Below are positions 60,191 to 64,000 of a stretch of DNA of 64,000 nucleotides, piece after piece (positions within the stretch are counted from its first letter, which is position 1; each line of letters starts with the position of its first letter). The stretch spans positions 88,619-152,618 of the forward strand of contig CACZCX010000008.1 of assembly GCA_902779875.1 (NCBI GenBank), written 5' to 3'. The DNA comes from an uncultured Bacteroidales bacterium (GTDB lineage: Bacteria > Bacteroidota > Bacteroidia > Bacteroidales > Bacteroidaceae). Under the pieces are notes generated by a model. The model was not told the DNA's origin. It searched no databases and worked only from the letters and a program-made list of their open reading frames with translations. The translations under genes and the position numbers were made by a program.

Positions 60191-60706
60191 TTAGCGCTTT
60201 GTGAATTCAAGTTGCATCTGGCTACCTACGGCAGTCTTTCCATCTATCAAATGGAATTCAAAGGAACTCAGGAAATCCACATCCATTTCAAACTGTTCCT
60301 CGTCCATCTTGTACCAGCGATATGGAAGCTCCTCGGTGTAGGTAAGTTCCAATGTCTCGGGATTGAATGCTCCGTCAGACATATTCCAACCCTTATAGGT
60401 ATCCTCTATGATAAGGGCATCATAGGCATTGTCATTATTGAATGAGAAAGACAGCATGTCATTCTCATAGGTGTAAGTTCCCTGCAAATGGTCTCCCCAT
60501 GCAATGATATAGACATCAACTTTATTACCATTAAATATAAGGGTCATATCCTGATGTCCATGACCACCTCCCTTACGGCTACCGTCCCAACGTCCGTCAA
60601 GTGAAACCTTGGCCTTTGAGTCATCCTCATTCTCCTCATTATCACATGATGTAAAGCTCAAGCCCATTACAGCTGCTGCAATTGCATAAAACAAGATTTT
60701 TTTCAT
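60191..60706 (-). CDS. Lipoprotein of unknown function
   Basis: 171 residues with a lipoprotein signal (LSFTSC, Cys ~21) and an acidic linker (DNEENEDDSK). The mature part begins VSLDGRWDGSRKGGGHGHQDMTLIFNG in pieces, a lipocalin-like GxW start followed by strands, similar in style to the lipoprotein at 8.6 kb. It is convergent with the AddB-like gene and divergent from the AraC gene. Confidence 0.7.
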   Translation of the reverse strand: MKKILFYAIAAAVMGLSFTSCDNEENEDDSKAKVSLDGRWDGSRKGGGHGHQDMTLIFNGNKVDVYIIAWGDHLQGTYTYENDMLSFSFNNDNAYDALIIEDTYKGWNMSDGAFNPETLELTYTEELPYRWYKMDEEQFEMDVDFLSSFEFHLIDGKTAVGSQMQLEFTKR

Positions 60707-60820
60707 TTTCCTTTAATTTATAGAATTTTCCGCTAAAATGGGACTTTTTGTAATTGATTAACCATTCAAAAAAGAAATAAATCGGTCATATCGTACAAAA
60801 CAATATCTTTGCATCCGACA

Positions 60821-61897
60821 ATGGCTATTTTAGAGAATATCAGTCCTATCCTTCCCTTCATGGTCTGTCTGTTCTGGACAATCCATGCCGGCATCAGTTA
60901 CAAGGAATTGAACAAGGCACAACGCTACCTTGGACTGTTCCTTTCGGTTTCCATGTTACTGTTTCTCTACCATGCCGTCTATTACACCACAAGTTTTGTA
61001 GCCAGTGACCATAAAGTCTTGACAGTTCTGTACTCATGGTCAACACTGAGTACTTATCCGTTATATTACCTCTACATCAAGGCTATAACGGATTATCATA
61101 ATCCGGACAAGTATGAAATTGCGCTGCTGTTCACTCCCGGTCTAATTGCCATGGCATCAAGCATACTGACACTCAAATTTGGATTCGCACAACAATTCAC
61201 AGACACCTTCATCAGTATTGTCCGCCCTATCCAGACCGTCTCGGTGTGCGTAATCAGCCTGATAAAACTCACTGCGTTTGACCGCAGTGTCTATGACTCC
61301 TACTCGGAGGTTGAGGGAAAGACCACCAAACCCATCATTATCCTGGTTGTCTTACAGTTCACTGCAGCACTCTGCACCGTGGTACTGACCATATTGGGAG
61401 CGCGTTTCTTTAGCGGAAAGACCATACTGGCGATTCCATCGGTCCTGTTTGCGAGCGTCATATACGCAATCGCCTATGTGGGGTTCCGATATCGCTTTGG
61501 AGCATATCAGATGGAGAGCGATCTTAAGGAGGAAATCCTTCCTGCCGGAAAGGAAAGTGAAGACTCTACACTTTTCAATATCATACAGGAAAAGATGAAG
61601 GACGAAAGGATTTTCCTGCAGCCCGGCCTGTCGGTAGTGGACCTGGCCAAAGCCGTAGGCAGTAACCGCACTTACGTATCGGCCAGCATCAACGCTCACA
61701 GCGGTAAGTCATTTGCCCTGTTCGTCAACACCTACAGGGTGGAATACGCCAAGAAAATAATGGAAAAAGACGGAAAACTATCCGTTGCCCAGGTAGCCGA
61801 AATGACAGGATTTGCCAGCGAGGAATCCTTCCGCCGAAACTTCAGGAACATCACCGGCAAATCCCCATCTGACTGGACAGGGCCAGTCCGTATTTAA
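60821..61897 (+). CDS. Membrane-bound AraC-family regulator
   Basis: 358 residues from ATG 60821 (MAILENISPILPFMV), ten bases after the -7 box TATCTTTG (60804-60811), so the transcript is nearly leaderless. About seven hydrophobic segments fill residues 1-225. An AraC HTH domain ends the protein (LSVVDLAKAVGSNRTYVSASIN, then VAQVAEMTGFASEESFRRNF). It resembles other Bacteroidetes regulators that sense through the membrane. The divergent lipoprotein or the convergent esterase may be targets, but nothing shows this. Confidence 0.85.
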   Translation: MAILENISPILPFMVCLFWTIHAGISYKELNKAQRYLGLFLSVSMLLFLYHAVYYTTSFVASDHKVLTVLYSWSTLSTYPLYYLYIKAITDYHNPDKYEIALLFTPGLIAMASSILTLKFGFAQQFTDTFISIVRPIQTVSVCVISLIKLTAFDRSVYDSYSEVEGKTTKPIIILVVLQFTAALCTVVLTILGARFFSGKTILAIPSVLFASVIYAIAYVGFRYRFGAYQMESDLKEEILPAGKESEDSTLFNIIQEKMKDERIFLQPGLSVVDLAKAVGSNRTYVSASINAHSGKSFALFVNTYRVEYAKKIMEKDGKLSVAQVAEMTGFASEESFRRNFRNITGKSPSDWTGPVRI

Positions 61898-61900
61898 TCT

Positions 61901-63385
61901 TTACCTGGCCAGAGGATTACCCAGCTCTGATGCCTCTACATCATTCTCATCCAGTTTGAATATCATGAACTGCTGGTTGTCCTTGGTGAGCGGTTTCCAA
62001 TCGCCGCCGTCAGGACCGCAGGGGTCACCGTACTTGGCAAAGTTGGACCATGCGGTGAGCATCTTCTCGGACAAGTCCCAGTCGCCCTGGGTCCAGGGAC
62101 GCCAGCAGTGCTTGAGTGACTTGAACACAAACCACAGGTCCGATGAGTGGAACGCACCACGCAGGCGCTGTGTAACCTCCGGGTGGTTGCCGTCATCGGG
62201 CAGCGGACGGGCAAACTGATAGGCGTATGCCTTGCCACCCATCTCCTCACGGTTAAGACAGAAATCCACAATCTGTGTACCCATATTGCCGGCATCGTTC
62301 AGCGTGTAGCCAATAAGGTAAGGAACCTGTGCCAATGAACCGTCCAGACAGGCGTCATCGAATGACTCGGTCAGCACATATCCGTCAATATAAGGTGATA
62401 TGGGTGATGCTGTCAGTATGCTGCGCTTTCCGGTTACGTTGGTGTAGAGGCCGCCCAGGGCGAATATGGTCTCGGTGCTGGCACCGCGCAGCTGACGCAG
62501 TGTAGTCAGGTTAGCCCAGTCGCATACCTCCTTGGTCGATGCCTCGGCCTCGGCCAGTGTGGTCATACCCTGCTGGGGCATTCCCATTCCACGTCCTGAG
62601 GGTGCTGCAGCAGTCTGAGGACGGGGCTTGACCAGTCCGCTTCCGCTCATAATCACGGCCTTGTTGAACAGGCCCTTGGTCAGGGGTGATGCGCTCAGGA
62701 ACTTGACGCTGCGTGAGCCTGCGCTCTGTCCGAATATCATCACGTTATCGGGATCACCGCCAAACTGGGCGATGTTCTTCTTAACCCACTTCATGGCCTC
62801 GATCTGGTCCAGAGTACCCCAGTTGCCGGTTGCGTGCTCAGGATCCTCGGCCGAGAGTTCGGGATGTGCAAAGAATCCGAACGGGCCTACGCGGTAGTTG
62901 AATGATACCAGCACTACGTCCTTGTTAGCCCACTCCTGACCGTCAAACTCAGGCTCCGAGCCCCAGCCCTCGCGCATGCCGCCACCGAATATCCAGATGG
63001 CAACGGGCAGCTTGGCATCGGTCTGACCCGGTTTCTTGGTCCATACATTCAGATAGAGGCAATCCTCGCTGTAAGCAGTCTCATCGCCGTAGCCCCACTC
63101 GGTAGTGTAGCCGCCGGGATAATGGGCCGCCTGGAATGGCGGATGGCCGAACTTGTCACAGAGTCTTACACCCTCCCATGGAATCACGGGCTGCGGAGCC
63201 TTCCAACGGTTCTGACCGATAGGAGGTGCTGCAAAAGGAATGCCGCGGTAAACGGTTACTCCCTTGATATCGGCAGGAACACCCTGTATCTGTCCACCCT
63301 CAATGGTAAGCACGGGGCCGCCGTCCTGAGTGCCGCATGCCACAAGAGCCAGCATGCCGGCCAAAGCAAAAAACAGTTTCTTCAT
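61901..63385 (-). CDS. Carboxylesterase type B, lipoprotein
   Basis: A 494-residue carboxylesterase/para-nitrobenzyl-esterase-family protein with a lipoprotein signal (LALVAC, Cys ~17). Motifs: YRGIPFAAPPIG, EDCLYLNVWT, GGGMREGWGSE (oxyanion region), NYRVGPFGFF, nucleophile Ser in FGQSAGS (~residue 220) and GAFHSSDLWFVF (His, ~430). It probably hydrolyses ester bonds of phenolic or sugar esters at the cell surface. The gene stop is 4 bp from that of the AraC gene. Confidence 0.9.
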   Translation of the reverse strand: MKKLFFALAGMLALVACGTQDGGPVLTIEGGQIQGVPADIKGVTVYRGIPFAAPPIGQNRWKAPQPVIPWEGVRLCDKFGHPPFQAAHYPGGYTTEWGYGDETAYSEDCLYLNVWTKKPGQTDAKLPVAIWIFGGGMREGWGSEPEFDGQEWANKDVVLVSFNYRVGPFGFFAHPELSAEDPEHATGNWGTLDQIEAMKWVKKNIAQFGGDPDNVMIFGQSAGSRSVKFLSASPLTKGLFNKAVIMSGSGLVKPRPQTAAAPSGRGMGMPQQGMTTLAEAEASTKEVCDWANLTTLRQLRGASTETIFALGGLYTNVTGKRSILTASPISPYIDGYVLTESFDDACLDGSLAQVPYLIGYTLNDAGNMGTQIVDFCLNREEMGGKAYAYQFARPLPDDGNHPEVTQRLRGAFHSSDLWFVFKSLKHCWRPWTQGDWDLSEKMLTAWSNFAKYGDPCGPDGGDWKPLTKDNQQFMIFKLDENDVEASELGNPLAR

Positions 63386-63443
63386 AAAGCACTTTAGTTT
63401 AATGACGTGAAAATACTAAAAACTTTCTACTTTTGAAGTTATT

Positions 63444-64000
63444 ATGGCAAATAACCTGACCGAGCAGTTCATCCGTGAGCATCTTAAGGCCGATGTCCGC
63501 ACCCTGGCCCTGTCCGCCCATCCCGACGGAGTGGACATGCAATATGCCCTCACTCAGATATCAGGATGGCAGGCAGCACGCTTGAAGGTACCGCTTTGGG
63601 CTGCCACTGAGGGTATTGTCTATCCACGTCATCTGTCGCTTGAGCAGTGTACATCACAGTATATAGCTCAGTATAAGGCATCATTCATAGAGAACCGTCT
63701 TGGCTCCGGATTCAAGATGGCCGATATCACCGGTGGAATGGGTGTAGATTGTTTCTTTATTTCCCGTTCTGCATCACAGGTTTACTACAATGAAATGTCG
63801 GCCGAACTCTGCGACTGCGCCCGTGCAAACTTCAAGGCTCTGGGACGGCCGGAGATTGAGATAAGTTGCAGTACCGCAGAGGATTTCATCTCACATCTGG
63901 AGCCGGATTCCCTTGACCTCATCTATCTGGATCCCGCCCGCCGAGGTGATGCCGGTCGCAAACTCATATCCATCAGTGACTGCCAACCGGATACCGTAGC
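63444..64000 (+). CDS. SAM-dependent methyltransferase, THUMP-like, 3' partial
   Basis: From ATG 63444 (MANNLTEQFIREHLKADVRT) the frame is open to the window end (185 residues). LEQCTSQYIAQYKASFI, motif I MADITGGMGVDCFFIS and DLIYLDPARRGDAGRK (motif IV, DPAR) match the class I methyltransferases with a C-terminal THUMP-like domain common in Bacteroidetes. The target is probably RNA, but unproven. The -7 box TACTTTTG (~63429-63436) lies just upstream. Confidence 0.8.
   Translation, partial: MANNLTEQFIREHLKADVRTLALSAHPDGVDMQYALTQISGWQAARLKVPLWAATEGIVYPRHLSLEQCTSQYIAQYKASFIENRLGSGFKMADITGGMGVDCFFISRSASQVYYNEMSAELCDCARANFKALGRPEIEISCSTAEDFISHLEPDSLDLIYLDPARRGDAGRKLISISDCQPDTV

Overview
The window comes from a Bacteroidales chromosome of roughly 50% GC; the genus cannot be fixed from the sequence. 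The evidence is the recurring Bacteroidetes -7 element TAnnTTTG in front of genes, a BspA-type leucine-rich-repeat protein, serine palmitoyltransferase next to a lipid kinase, the carboxynorspermidine route to spermidine, six-bladed beta-propeller lipoproteins, and CarbopepD-reg and TonB-C surface proteins. Most of the window is ordinary chromosome. No transposase, integrase or CRISPR array was seen.

Layout. 1-9.4 kb: the end of an LRR protein, an RsiV-like lipoprotein, tRNA-His, umuDC, a YbaK-type deacylase, mtgA with a CE2-like esterase, queF with a queuosine-precursor transporter, a K+ channel and a lipoprotein. 9.5-15 kb: a double alpha/beta-hydrolase gene broken by an in-frame stop, a flavoprotein, a YhcC-type radical SAM enzyme, an APH-fold kinase and a Dcu dicarboxylate transporter. 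15-25 kb: a very large secreted MG2/CarbopepD protein, a TonB-C protein, a beta-propeller lipoprotein, and two tandem paralogous cassettes, each a membrane-anchored LytTR regulator divergent from two tiny membrane proteins. 25-31 kb: a polyamine operon (speA-speE-speB-carboxynorspermidine synthase-nspC) behind a ~330-nt highly structured leader ending in a terminator. 31-41 kb: tRNA-Pro, sphingolipid genes, trmN6, a damaged lon, tgt, an LptF/G permease, a DEAD helicase, a four-helix-bundle gene framed by heptanucleotide arrays, and a damaged panB. 41.8-60.2 kb: an AddA-like helicase-nuclease and an AddB-like nuclease separated by 12 kb of accessory DNA. That DNA holds a beta-propeller/GH16 operon, a WG-repeat protein, a defence-like island (nuclease-helicase-S24 fusion, MazG-like enzyme, WYL regulator, HNH protein), a HEAT protein and a HigBA module. 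60-64 kb: a lipoprotein, an AraC regulator, a carboxylesterase and a partial methyltransferase.

The most distinctive structure is non-coding. At least three dispersed repeat families sit between genes. Family A is a pair of hairpins with long stems that often supply the stop codons, and sometimes the last residues, of adjacent genes. Family B is an inverted-repeat element sharing the GGGACGGTTC core with A. Family C is the short GGGGGCAGACCCC type. Some copies abut gene fragments. They resemble REP-type elements moved by IS200-like RAYT enzymes, but no such enzyme is in view. Three genes (lon, panB, the hydrolase) are interrupted; two of these carry internal deletions, so an assembly error has to be excluded before a biological reading.

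Best candidates for an undescribed system: the polyamine-operon leader; the duplicated LytTR/small-membrane-protein cassettes; and the WYL-controlled island, where two 23-bp palindromes of identical design sit at the promoters of the WYL gene, the HNH gene and possibly a 23-residue membrane peptide, next to a nuclease-helicase whose C-terminus is a LexA/UmuD-like protease domain.
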